From positions 12,807,112 through 12,871,111 of the forward strand of contig JAEMBT020000009.1 in the NCBI GenBank assembly GCA_018873245.2: a stretch of DNA of 64,000 nucleotides. The letters are read 5' to 3'. A program made the position numbers and the translations under genes. Positions within the stretch are counted from its first letter, which is position 1, and each line of letters starts with the position of its first letter. The notes beneath the pieces were generated by a model that saw only the letters and a list, made by a program, of their open reading frames with translations, searched no databases and was not told where the DNA came from. The stretch is from Archegozetes longisetosus (taxonomy: Eukaryota > Arthropoda > Arachnida > Sarcoptiformes > Trhypochthoniidae). Of the stretch, positions 36,761 to 47,671 are shown piece after piece.

Positions 36761-37261
36761 GTGAATCCGAGCTAATGGGTCTAAAGGGGTTCCCAACTCC
36801 CTATCTCCAAGTGTGATACATCATTGGATTCGGTTCGTCAAGCTGAACATTTTGATATCACACTTGATCACTTCCAACCCGAACCTGACCATTTCTCGTC
36901 AACTTCCGATGGGAGTGACTGACCCCATCAAGTGATATATCATTGGACTCAGGATATCGAACTGAGAATTTTGATACCTCACTTGATCAATTATCACAAG
37001 TAGTTCTCGAGATATCCATCTTTGCTTAGTTTAGTACCTCGCAATGGATAAACCTGCACTTGTTTAAATCAGGTTTGACTTGGGTTACAACTTGGTAAAC
37101 CCAGGTCTACCCATTTTCGGGGGAAGGGAGTTAGATCTGGCTGGCCAGAAGTGGTCAAGTGTGGTATCAAAATGTTCAGTTCAACGAACTGAATCCAATG
37201 ATGTATCACATTTGAGGATGGGGTTGGGAACCCTTTAGACCCATTAGCCCAGATTCACCCC
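36761..37261. mobile_element. 501-bp fold-back element with 9-bp target duplication
   Basis: The ends GTGAATCCGAGCTAATGGGTCTAAAGG and the complement of CCTTTAGACCCATTAGCCCAGATTCACC form inverted repeats of about 110 bp. The flanks TTCAATTTG (36752-36760) and TTTAATTTG (37262-37270) are a 9-bp duplication with one mismatch. The paralogous segment at 26.6 kb lacks the element and reads straight through this site, so both borders are confirmed by an empty site. No coding capacity. Partial copies lie at 47420-47560 and from 63739. Confidence 0.88.
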
Positions 37262-39337
37262 TTTAATTTGTTTTTCACAAATAAGTTATATTTTATTCTG
37301 TTTAGGTTTGTAGATAATGTTATTTCGCCCTTTTCCAGCAGACGAATCGTTTTTTTTGGTATTTAAAGCATAAGTACGTTACTGTTTTACAGTATTTTTA
37401 CTAAAGTCTGAATAAAATATGTATTTGAGGTAATAGTTTCGACTCTCGCGAGAGCTACCAAATCTCTAGATCGGGATCGAGTGTTAAAATTTCTCGTCGA
37501 GGCTCTCGAACTCTCGTACCGACTACTAATATAAACATTGAATCAAATAAAAAGATCGAATTTTGTCACCACTCTTTGCATCCGGTCTTTGAATAAACTT
37601 TTGTGCTAGGAGGAAGTATTACATCAAATTTGCTACAAATCAAGTTCCTGTCAACAATATCACACTTTTATAAAGCTCTGCCTTTTCATTAAAAATTTCA
37701 GAATCTATTAATGGTTCGAAGTGTTTGATAATGAAATCTACTCTATATTTTACTTCTAAATAGAAGTTTGTTGAATCCAGATCTACTCGTATCGCTATCA
37801 AACTAAATGTCAAAACATTCAAATACTTTACAAGGTTGCAGGCTTTACTATTAAACTATCTCTGTATTGTAGTAGGCCACAATTAACGAGAATAAGATCA
37901 ACTTTTCTTCAATGTGACCGTCATTTACGATAATTGACAGATAAATCGACAATAAAGACGCAGCGATACAATGCTTAATATAATATCCGTCAATTTCCCA
38001 TACATTAAAGTTTCTTATAGTTGATGTGCGAGTCCAGCACAACAATCAAAATCTTAACGAATTCATTTTTGACTATTTATTTGTAAGTCTAGTAACTCTG
38101 ACATACCATTGATGATCCTATCACTTATTTATGCGTAATAAACATCTTGTTCATATCTGATATACATCGACTTTTATGAAAGTTTTGAAAGTTTGTGCTG
38201 CTCCCTTTAGATTTTCAGTCAATTATTTATACAGAGTTTTCTACACATTGAGTATTAATTGCATACTCGTTTTAACGTCAATATCCTGCAGAGACTATTC
38301 TAAAGAAGCTGTCATAACCATTAGTGAAACCACATGTACTCTTTCTGGAGATATGGCCATGTGTTCGATCGATTGCCTGTACCAATTTCAGGATAATATC
38401 TTTCGATTCCCTTAATTACTTCGATTTGTGTTCGCATGAATTGATTGATAGCACAGACTTGTGTTTCATTTCTTACATTAATACATTTATTTTCTACAAC
38501 TTAGTTAAATCCAATCGAAACACTCATCGTTTGAACAATAATTAATTTACTTTAATATAAATTGACTCAATTTCTCCATAACCTCGATGTACTTCATTGT
38601 TGCTTTAGTTCTATGTTTGTGTAATTTCAAATTATTCGAAAAGTTTTGAGTTAGGCTAATGAGTATTTTTATAAGTTTTGTAAGCATTTTATAAGTTTTT
38701 AAAAGTTTTGTACTAGATTTTAATGATTTTGTAGAAGAATTAATTAGTTGAGCTCAATCGCAAAATATGAAAATGATATAATGAACTCCTCTAATGAACT
38801 TTTCGATCACTCATAATCACAGGCATTTGATTTCCAAGACATGAGTATAAGACATGAATTTTAATGTCTTTCATATATCTAAATTTATATGTTAGTCGAA
38901 ACTGCAATTTTACTATCAGTTCATGAGAGTTGAAACTTAATTTCGGTTTATTTTCTTCGTATACTACGGTATCTCTCCTCTAATAGTCTAAACAGAAGAA
39001 AATTCTATTACTGAAATAGACTAATAGATAATGATGAGCAGGTCCGAGTCTTCAGATCTTTTTTGGAAGACTCATACCTGGGACTGGACCTCTAACTCAG
39101 GACCCGGACTCGAGACCTTAGTCCTTCAGGTCTTTAAGACTCGAGCATCAAGATCCTGACTCCGATGCAAAACAAATCTGTAAGTGAAGTATCTGATAAT
39201 TATTGGCTTATCTGCGAAAAACTGAGTAATTTTTTAAAACCATTCTCAAAGACAACAATCATATCAGGATCTAAATATGTAAGTATATATTAGTTTGAAC
39301 TGTAAGTTTTGGGCCTTTTATTGATATAATTAGAAAT

Positions 39338-39576
39338 TTACAAAATTGTATTAATAATGGATAATATAGTCTCCTTCATTATTAATGACGCGCTCCATCC
39401 GATCCTCCCATCACTTGAAGACTTGTGACCACTCTTTCCCCGGAAAATTATTTTTCGATAGCATTCAGGGAGAAAGAGTGGTCACAAGCCTTCAAGAGAT
39501 GGGAGGATCGGATGGAGGAGCGCGTCATTAATAATGAAGGAGACTATATTATCCATTATTAATACAATTTTGTAAA
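39338..39576. mobile_element. Hairpin made from a mariner transposase 3' end (left copy)
   Basis: A palindrome of about 240 bp, with arms of about 100 bp around a short loop near 39440-39470. The rightward arm encodes RWEDRMEERVINNEGDYIIH plus stop, the characteristic C-terminus of mariner transposases. The leftward arm is its inverted duplicate. It is a fold-back derivative of a mariner end and can only form RNA hairpins, not an enzyme. Confidence 0.8.
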
Positions 39577-39770
39577 ATTTGTATAGCCTTTTATTTAATT
39601 TTCAAACCTGTTTTCCATTCGAGCCAAATTATCGCACTGATATGTTCTCTATTAAATTCTATAAAAAACCGCTGGATAAAATCATTTAAATTGATAAATT
39701 TTTTTACTTAAACTTAACCAAAATTAAAATCCTTGGTTTTGCTAATTCTCAAACGTTTTATGAGCGATTA

Positions 39771-40018
39771 AATGATCATAATAATTCAAGTAACAGTTCG
39801 ATTAAACTTAGTGTTGAAAATTTGCTTTTGAATTTTGATAAGTATAAAGATTTACTTGAAACTGAAAGCACAAAAATTGCTGTTATACTTGACCTTCTCT
39901 TGAACTCGATTTCTTTGAGAATGGTCAAACTGTAAAACAAGTATTTGTTGATTTCTTTAAGAAAAATTATCATCAGATCATTCCAATTCAAATTGAACGC
40001 TTCAAGAGATGTGAATAA
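39771..40018 (+). pseudogene. hAT-like transposase fragment (left copy)
   Basis: The plus strand reads FDKYKDLLETESTKIAVILD and then, after a frameshift, LDFFENGQTVKQVFVDFF. This looks like the region before the dimerisation domain of hAT transposases. Only this piece is present, it is broken, and it is mirrored in the other arm. Assignment is by pattern and moderate. Confidence 0.45.
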
Positions 40019-40164
40019 ACTACATTATATAACGCAAAAAATATCACTTTTATATCTGTTTTCAATAGAAAGATTTGAGATTTAATTGATTTTCAGCCAC
40101 CTTAACACAATTAAACTATGGAGGATATAAAATATGTTAAAGACTACTTCATTAAACAAAGCAC

Positions 40165-40170
40165 TTTATT
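40165..40170 (-). terminator. Polyadenylation signal of secreted peptide gene (left copy)
   Basis: AATAAA on the minus strand, about 48 bases after the stop of the cysteine-rich peptide gene. The mirrored signal is at 44516-44521. Confidence 0.6.
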
Positions 40171-40217
40171 CTAAGTGGCAAAATAATACTATCAAAGAAA
40201 TTTTTAAGTCCTACTTC

Positions 40218-40709
40218 TTAAATCGGTAAACAAATTAATGACATACAATGTTTACAATCTCCACCACATTGCTGACTGTTGGTGCAGAGTTTCTGGCAAA
40301 ATGTGTCGTCTCTTTTCGAACCTATAATTGGCTGAAGAAGAAAACTAGATTGTGATTTTTTCAAAGTCTGAACCTCATTCAGTAACTTTGAATGACTCGA
40401 CACAAGAGACTTAAATGGCTTTTCTCTTGAATATGTTTCTTTCTTAAATGAATCTTCTTTCATATCCCTCGCTTCCTCTTTCCTTCTGTTAACTGCTGAC
40501 TTTATTACGAACCGGTTATCGCTTTCTTTATCATTTCTTTCTGAATGAATTTGCAATCGATTTTTAATTAAAAGCCAATTCCTGATTTTTAGAGGTGAAA
40601 CCAACGAACCTACATCAGATTTACTATAAATCTCTTCTTTAATGGTGTTGCCATACACAAACAAAGGTCCTAACAGAAGGAAGCAAGTTATTTTTAAAAT
40701 GGACATCAT
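40218..40709 (-). CDS. Secreted cysteine-rich peptide precursor (left copy)
   Basis: 163 residues from the first ATG at 40709. MMSILKITCFLLLGPLFVYG is a clear signal peptide. A basic, Lys/Arg/Ser-rich middle region of about 110 residues has several dibasic sites (NRRKEEAR, SREK, SKRDD). The end is a compact module with six cysteines spaced C-x3-C-x5-C-x3-C-x2-C-x4-C. This precursor layout (signal, pro-region, basic cleavage site, short disulfide-rich peptide) is typical of defensin-like, neuropeptide or salivary/venom peptides; the KRDD just before the cysteine block is a likely processing site. I recognise no specific family and infer only that the product is secreted. The copy at 43977-44468 is identical in protein. 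Confidence 0.75.
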   Translation of the reverse strand: MMSILKITCFLLLGPLFVYGNTIKEEIYSKSDVGSLVSPLKIRNWLLIKNRLQIHSERNDKESDNRFVIKSAVNRRKEEARDMKEDSFKKETYSREKPFKSLVSSHSKLLNEVQTLKKSQSSFLLQPIIGSKRDDTFCQKLCTNSQQCGGDCKHCMSLICLPI

Positions 40710-41471
40710 GTTTATAACTTTCAATCTATCATCTAAAGAGAAAACACTTTATATTAATAAAAGCGAAGAATTTTATAGATAATTTTTAAATACATATTTA
40801 CCATAAACGCTTCTCTTTAAGTCACTCACGAGATGAATAATTTGATCCTATCATTTTTGAAGCATATGTTGAAAAATTACAACTTTTAACTAATTGGGTA
40901 CTTATATTTAATTAGTTATAACTCTTTCCATTTCATTATCAATCTATTAATCATAACAAATGTTATGTTTCCCAACAACTATTCGAGAAACTTTGTTTAT
41001 GCGTCGTAAGGGGTTAGGGTACTATGGACTTTGGTTATCAGAATATTATAATAAGATTAGTGCATTGTGTCCCATTTCCCATGCTCAATTTAAATTTAAT
41101 ATATCGGTAATATGATTATTTAAGTGTAAGTCAATTTGGATTAGCTAAGAAAGGATGGTTGGCATAGTGCGCCCTACAGCGTCGACATATTTTCTTCACT
41201 TATAATCTGAACCAAAAACCTGAAAGGTCTTCATATGAAAATTTCTAACTTAATTGCAAAATACATAAAAGCATATTTATATTTTTCACTTTTAAGTGAA
41301 TACTCTGTTTGGCTTTACTTAGAGATATTTTAACAGCTTTTAAAATGAGACAACAAACTGAACTGAAAAATTTAAGCATAACTTGAAAAATAAGTGACAA
41401 TATATCCTTATTAAAGATCGGATAATTTTATTACAACAACTTTTAGTGGGTAAGGGATACTTTTCTTAAAC

Positions 41472-41720
41472 TTAGGACCCGTCTGTTTCAGTGCTCGAAA
41501 AGGTCAAATCCGAAGGTTTTATTACACATTTAACAAAGAAGACCCATTTAATATGGGGGCGTGGGCCCATACTAATCTTAACAAAATCTATATCATTCGT
41601 TAGATCTTCTCGGGTAGAGCAAGTTTTATTGTAAGCATCTCGTTGCAAACTCAACCATTTACGAGATGGTGGTCCGAAGTTTGAACAAACAAGTGCATTT
41701 GTCTCGAGCTCTTTAGGCAT
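41472..41720 (-). CDS. Small unrecognised open frame (left copy)
   Basis: 82 codons from an ATG, with three cysteines and no signal peptide. No family recognised. It is kept open in both arms, but since the arms are near-identical this carries no selective evidence. It could be a first exon or chance. Confidence 0.25.
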   Translation of the reverse strand: MPKELETNALVCSNFGPPSRKWLSLQRDAYNKTCSTREDLTNDIDFVKISMGPRPHIKWVFFVKCVIKPSDLTFSSTETDGS

Positions 41721-41997
41721 ATTCTTATCAATAAATGTTAAACCTTACTACGGAATAAACATCCAAAGGTCATATAAGGTCAAAGTGATTTTCAAGGTCA
41801 ATATTAAAATACGCAAAAACTTCAGGCGAAATCTAGGATAGAGAATATACGGGATTGGGAAAAGTTGAGGAGGGGCACTTCTAATTCCCCCATAACTCAA
41901 TCGAAGGCTCACAGGGAAGCTTTATTGACTGTCCTCACTGTCAGATTGAGTAGGGGAAACAAATCATCAAGTTTCTCGGCGGGAAATAATATCGAGG

Positions 41998-42690
41998 ACT
42001 GATGCTGCGTCCAGTTTAAGAACTAGATTATGTTCATTGTATGGGCAACAGCCACTCACCTGAGCGCGTTCGCTAGAGGACTAACGAGAAGAGGTGAGAG
42101 ACGCAACATACTTGTCGAAGGTGAACTTTTGCCTAAATCATCATCAATTTCGGGCGATAACGTTAATTTGAAATTGACTTCTTCATTATTCAAAACTGAA
42201 ATTGCGTTGCTTAAAGTAAACAATTTTGCTTTAAAATATACCGGGCGTTTCATCTCAAGGTGCCACCTGCAATCGATTACAACTTTTGAACCAATAAAGA
42301 TAGAGACAAACTATCTTCACTAAAATTAACTTCAGACCCTGGGAAAACAGATGGCTGAGAACACCATCGCAGTGGCGCCCCTATGTCACTGAAAAGGCTT
42401 TTGCAAAAGCTTCAGGTTCGCTGTGTAAATGATCTTGAAAATCTCAAGTTCATTGCAGTTGATAACAAATAAGATGATGTTATTATCCTCTAAGTTTCAT
42501 GTTTCTGAGTTATCATTGTCGAAAGTTACAGCACTTCGAAGATTGATTGTCCAAAATGCAAATAACCTCAAAATTCTTTTTTTTGACCATTTCGTTCCTC
42601 TTATCGACACTGCCAGAGCTTTGCCTGCTATCACAGCGCATACCACATGAAGATGAAGCTGCTCTTCATGTTCTGGGCATGTTTTAGTTG
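41998..42690. other. Unique spacer at the palindrome centre
   Basis: These 693 bases occur once and separate the two arms. They are less AT-rich than the arms. Open frames at 42030-42323 and 42429-42650 (plus) and several on the minus strand show no family I recognise. The spacer may be the original single-copy DNA around which the inverted duplication formed. Confidence 0.85.
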
Positions 42691-42965
42691 CCTCGATATT
42701 ATTTCCCGCCGAGAAACTTGATGATTTGTTTCCCTACTCAATCTGACAGTGAGGACAGTCAATAAAGCTTCCTGTGAGCCTTCGATTGAGTTATGGGGGA
42801 ATTAGAAGTGCCCCTCCTCAACTTTTCCCAATCCCGTATATTCTCTATCCTAGATTTCGCCTGAAGTTTTTGCGTATTTTAATATTGACCTTGAAAATCA
42901 CTTTGACCTTATATGACCTTTGGATGTTTATTCCGTAGTAAGGTTTAACATTTATTGATAAGAAT

Positions 42966-43214
42966 ATGCCTAAAGAGCTCGAGACAAATGCACTTGTTTG
43001 TTCAAACTTCGGACCACCATCTCGTAAATGGTTGAGTTTGCAACGAGATGCTTACAATAAAACTTGCTCTACCCGAGAAGATCTAACGAATGATATAGAT
43101 TTTGTTAAGATTAGTATGGGCCCACGCCCCCATATTAAATGGGTCTTCTTTGTTAAATGTGTAATAAAACCTTCGGATTTGACCTTTTCGAGCACTGAAA
43201 CAGACGGGTCCTAA
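42966..43214 (+). CDS. Small unrecognised open frame (right copy)
   Basis: Mirror of 41472-41720 with the same 82-codon reading. No domain, signal peptide or membrane segment is recognised. Confidence 0.25.
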   Translation: MPKELETNALVCSNFGPPSRKWLSLQRDAYNKTCSTREDLTNDIDFVKISMGPRPHIKWVFFVKCVIKPSDLTFSSTETDGS

Positions 43215-43976
43215 GTTTAAGAAAAGTATCCCTTACCCACTAAAAGTTGTTGTAATAAAATTATCCGATCTTTAATAAGGATATATTGTCACTTATTTTT
43301 CAAGTTATGCTTAAATTTTTCAGTTCAGTTTGTTGTCTCATTTTAAAAGCTGTTAAAATATCTCTAAGTAAAGCCAAACAGAGTATTCACTTAAAAGTGA
43401 AAAATATAAATATGCTTTTATGTATTTTGCAATTAAGTTAGAAATTTTCATATGAAGACCTTTCAGGTTTTTGGTTCAGATTATAAGTGAAGAAAATATG
43501 TCGACGCTGTAGGGCGCACTATGCCAACCATCCTTTCTTAGCTAATCCAAATTGACTTACACTTAAATAATCATATTACCGATATATTAAATTTAAATTG
43601 AGCATGGGAAATGGGACACAATGCACTAATCTTATTATAATATTCTGATAACCAAAGTCCATAGTACCCTAACCCCTTACGACGCATAAACAAAGTTTCT
43701 CGAATAGTTGTTGGGAAACATAACATTTGTTATGATTAATAGATTGATAATGAAATGGAAAGAGTTATAACTAATTAAATATAAGTACCCAATTAGTTAA
43801 AAGTTGTAATTTTTCAACATATGCTTCAAAAATGATAGGATCAAATTATTCATCTCGTGAGTGACTTAAAGAGAAGCGTTTATGGTAAATATGTATTTAA
43901 AAATTATCTATAAAATTCTTCGCTTTTATTAATATAAAGTGTTTTCTCTTTAGATGATAGATTGAAAGTTATAAAC

Positions 43977-44468
43977 ATGATGTCCATTTTAAAAATAACT
44001 TGCTTCCTTCTGTTAGGACCTTTGTTTGTGTATGGCAACACCATTAAAGAAGAGATTTATAGTAAATCTGATGTAGGTTCGTTGGTTTCACCTCTAAAAA
44101 TCAGGAATTGGCTTTTAATTAAAAATCGATTGCAAATTCATTCAGAAAGAAATGATAAAGAAAGCGATAACCGGTTCGTAATAAAGTCAGCAGTTAACAG
44201 AAGGAAAGAGGAAGCGAGGGATATGAAAGAAGATTCATTTAAGAAAGAAACATATTCAAGAGAAAAGCCATTTAAGTCTCTTGTGTCGAGTCATTCAAAG
44301 TTACTGAATGAGGTTCAGACTTTGAAAAAATCACAATCTAGTTTTCTTCTTCAGCCAATTATAGGTTCGAAAAGAGACGACACATTTTGCCAGAAACTCT
44401 GCACCAACAGTCAGCAATGTGGTGGAGATTGTAAACATTGTATGTCATTAATTTGTTTACCGATTTAA
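43977..44468 (+). CDS. Secreted cysteine-rich peptide precursor (right copy)
   Basis: Same 163-residue precursor as 40218-40709: signal peptide, basic pro-region, KRDD processing site and the six-cysteine end. The start is the ATG at 43977; the frame is open upstream only to a TTG. A CTCTTTAG at 43946-43953 could be the acceptor of a 5' UTR intron. The two copies point away from each other, 3.3 kb apart, so each could have its own promoter. Confidence 0.75.
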   Translation: MMSILKITCFLLLGPLFVYGNTIKEEIYSKSDVGSLVSPLKIRNWLLIKNRLQIHSERNDKESDNRFVIKSAVNRRKEEARDMKEDSFKKETYSREKPFKSLVSSHSKLLNEVQTLKKSQSSFLLQPIIGSKRDDTFCQKLCTNSQQCGGDCKHCMSLICLPI

Positions 44469-44515
44469 GAAGTAGGACTTAAAAATTTCTTTGATAGTAT
44501 TATTTTGCCACTTAG

Positions 44516-44521
44516 AATAAA
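44516..44521 (+). terminator. Polyadenylation signal of secreted peptide gene (right copy)
   Basis: AATAAA 48 bases after the stop codon, at a normal position for a short 3' UTR; mirrored at 40165-40170. Confidence 0.6.
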
Positions 44522-44667
44522 GTGCTTTGTTTAATGAAGTAGTCTTTAACATATTTTATATCCTCCATAGTTTAATTGTGTTAAGGTGGCTGAAAATCAA
44601 TTAAATCTCAAATCTTTCTATTGAAAACAGATATAAAAGTGATATTTTTGCGTTATATAATGTAGTT

Positions 44668-44915
44668 TATTCACATCTCTTGAAGCGTTCAATTTGAATT
44701 GGAATGATCTGATGATAATTTTTCTTAAAGAAATCAACAAATACTTGTTTTACAGTTTGACCATTCTCAAAGAAATCGAGTTCAAGAGAAGGTCAAGTAT
44801 AACAGCAATTTTTGTGCTTTCAGTTTCAAGTAAATCTTTATACTTATCAAAATTCAAAAGCAAATTTTCAACACTAAGTTTAATCGAACTGTTACTTGAA
44901 TTATTATGATCATTT
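44668..44915 (-). pseudogene. hAT-like transposase fragment (right copy)
   Basis: Mirror of 39771-40018 with the same frameshifted reading. Not functional. Confidence 0.45.
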
Positions 44916-45109
44916 AATCGCTCATAAAACGTTTGAGAATTAGCAAAACCAAGGATTTTAATTTTGGTTAAGTTTAAGTAAAAAAATTTATCAATTTAAA
45001 TGATTTTATCCAGCGGTTTTTTTATAGAATTTAATAGAGAACATATCAGTGCGATAATTTGGCTCGAATGGAAAACAGGTTTGAAAATTAAATAAAAGGC
45101 TATACAAAT

Positions 45110-45346
45110 TTTACAAAATTGTATTAATAATGGATAATATAGTCTCCTTCATTATTAATGACGCGCTCCATCCGATCCTCCCATCACTTGAAGACTTGTG
45201 ACCACTCTTTCCCCGGAAAATTATTTTTCGATAGCATTCAGGGAGAAAGAGTGGTCACAAGCCTTCAAGAGATGGGAGGATCGGATGGAGCGCGTCATTA
45301 ATAATGAAGGAGACTATATTATCCATTATTAATACAATTTTGTAAA
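45110..45346. mobile_element. Hairpin made from a mariner transposase 3' end (right copy)
   Basis: Mirror of 39338-39576. This copy reads ATGGAGCGC where the left copy has ATGGAGGAGCGC, one of the few differences between the palindrome arms. Confidence 0.8.
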
Positions 45347-47419
45347 TTTCTAATTATATCAATAAAAGGCCCAAAACTTACAGTTCAAACTAATATATAC
45401 TTACATATTTAGATCCTGATATGATTGTTGTCTTTGAGAATGGTTTTAAAAAATTACTCAGTTTTTCGCAGATAAGCCAATAATTATCAGATACTTCACT
45501 TACAGATTTGTTTTGCATCGGAGTCAGGATCTTGATGCTCGAGTCTTAAAGACCTGAAGGACTAAGGTCTCGAGTCCGGGTCCTGAGTTAGAGGTCCAGT
45601 CCCAGGTATGAGTCTTCCAAAAAGATCTGAAGACTCGGACCTGCTCATCATTATCTATTAGTCTATTTCAGTAATAGAATTTTCTTCTGTTTAGACTATT
45701 AGAGGAGAGATACCGTAGTATACGAAGAAAATAAACCGAAATTAAGTTTCAACTCTCATGAACTGATAGTAAAATTGCAGTTTCGACTAACATATAAATT
45801 TAGATATATGAAAGACATTAAAATTCATGTCTTATACTCATGTCTTGGAAATCAAATGCCTGTGATTATGAGTGATCGAAAAGTTCATTAGAGGAGTTCA
45901 TTATATCATTTTCATATTTTGCGATTGAGCTCAACTAATTAATTCTTCTACAAAATCATTAAAATCTAGTACAAAACTTTTAAAAACTTATAAAATGCTT
46001 ACAAAACTTATAAAAATACTCATTAGCCTAACTCAAAACTTTTCGAATAATTTGAAATTACACAAACATAGAACTAAAGCAACAATGAAGTACATCGAGG
46101 TTATGGAGAAATTGAGTCAATTTATATTAAAGTAAATTAATTATTGTTCAAACGATGAGTGTTTCGATTGGATTTAACTAAGTTGTAGAAAATAAATGTA
46201 TTAATGTAAGAAATGAAACACAAGTCTGTGCTATCAATCAATTCATGCGAACACAAATCGAAGTAATTAAGGGAATCGAAAGATATTATCCTGAAATTGG
46301 TACAGGCAATCGATCGAACACATGGCCATATCTCCAGAAAGAGTACATGTGGTTTCACTAATGGTTATGACAGCTTCTTTAGAATAGTCTCTGCAGGATA
46401 TTGACGTTAAAACGAGTATGCAATTAATACTCAATGTGTAGAAAACTCTGTATAAATAATTGACTGAAAATCTAAAGGGAGCAGCACAAACTTTCAAAAC
46501 TTTCATAAAAGTCGATGTATATCAGATATGAACAAGATGTTTATTACGCATAAATAAGTGATAGGATCATCAATGGTATGTCAGAGTTACTAGACTTACA
46601 AATAAATAGTCAAAAATGAATTCGTTAAGATTTTGATTGTTGTGCTGGACTCGCACATCAACTATAAGAAACTTTAATGTATGGGAAATTGACGGATATT
46701 ATATTAAGCATTGTATCGCTGCGTCTTTATTGTCGATTTATCTGTCAATTATCGTAAATGACGGTCACATTGAAGAAAAGTTGATCTTATTCTCGTTAAT
46801 TGTGGCCTACTACAATACAGAGATAGTTTAATAGTAAAGCCTGCAACCTTGTAAAGTATTTGAATGTTTTGACATTTAGTTTGATAGCGATACGAGTAGA
46901 TCTGGATTCAACAAACTTCTATTTAGAAGTAAAATATAGAGTAGATTTCATTATCAAACACTTCGAACCATTAATAGATTCTGAAATTTTTAATGAAAAG
47001 GCAGAGCTTTATAAAAGTGTGATATTGTTGACAGGAACTTGATTTGTAGCAAATTTGATGTAATACTTCCTCCTAGCACAAAAGTTTATTCAAAGACCGG
47101 ATGCAAAGAGTGGTGACAAAATTCGATCTTTTTATTTGATTCAATGTTTATATTAGTAGTCGGTACGAGAGTTCGAGAGCCTCGACGAGAAATTTTAACA
47201 CTCGATCCCGATCTAGAGATTTGGTAGCTCTCGCGAGAGTCGAAACTATTACCTCAAATACATATTTTATTCAGACTTTAGTAAAAATACTGTAAAACAG
47301 TAACGTACTTATGCTTTAAATACCAAAAAAAACGATTCGTCTGCTGGAAAAGGGCGAAATAACATTATCTACAAACCTAAACAGAATAAAATATAACTTA
47401 TTTGTGAAAAACAAATTAA

Positions 47420-47560
47420 AGGGGTGAATCTGGGCTAATGGGTCTAAAGGGTTCCCAACCCCCATCCTCAAATGTGATACATCATTGGATTCAGTTCGTT
47501 GAACTGAACATTTTGATACCTCACTTGATCAATTATCTCAAGTAGTTCTCGAGATATCCA
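47420..47560. mobile_element. Truncated copy of the 501-bp fold-back element
   Basis: It begins GTGAATCTGGGCTAATGGG as the complete element does. After GAACATTTTGATACC it jumps to what is internal sequence (36979-37025) in the complete copy, then to unrelated DNA. The palindrome border lies at this jump. Confidence 0.8.
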
Positions 47561-47671
47561 TAATTGTTTGGTTTGCTCGTAATCTATTGATATTACAGCC
47601 ACTTTTGAATCACTTTTAGCTAAGTTTTTTGAGTTCACTTTGAAGTTTATAGAAAAGGGGGTTTCCAAAAG

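Larger units (their letters stand above)
37172..41997. repeat. Left arm of giant palindrome
   Basis: Every feature from 37172 to 41997 recurs in reverse complement at 42691-47513. The sum of paired coordinates stays at 84682-84686 across the whole arm, so only a few bases of indels separate the arms. Differences seen are one- to three-base indels, for example GAG extra near 39514 and run-length changes near 39060 and 41955. The arm holds the secreted-peptide gene, the mariner hairpin, a hAT fragment, and pieces of the segment duplicated from 26.5 kb. Open frames at 37640-38045 (minus) and 38176-38415 (plus) are unrecognised. Confidence 0.97.
42691..47513. repeat. Right arm of giant palindrome
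   Basis: Reverse complement of 37172-41997, nearly base for base. The outer edge runs into the terminal repeat of the fold-back element (47420-47513) and stops matching just after GAACATTTTGATACC, where the left side continues through the complete element. Open frames at 46267-46506 (minus) and 46637-47042 (plus) mirror those of the left arm and are unrecognised. Confidence 0.97.

Noticed and set aside
38176-38415. A secreted protein gene in the palindrome arm (and its mirror at 46267-46506)
   Set aside because: It has an ATG and cysteines, but the hydrophobic region is not a convincing signal peptide and the same region in the diverged copy at 27.6 kb does not keep the frame open.
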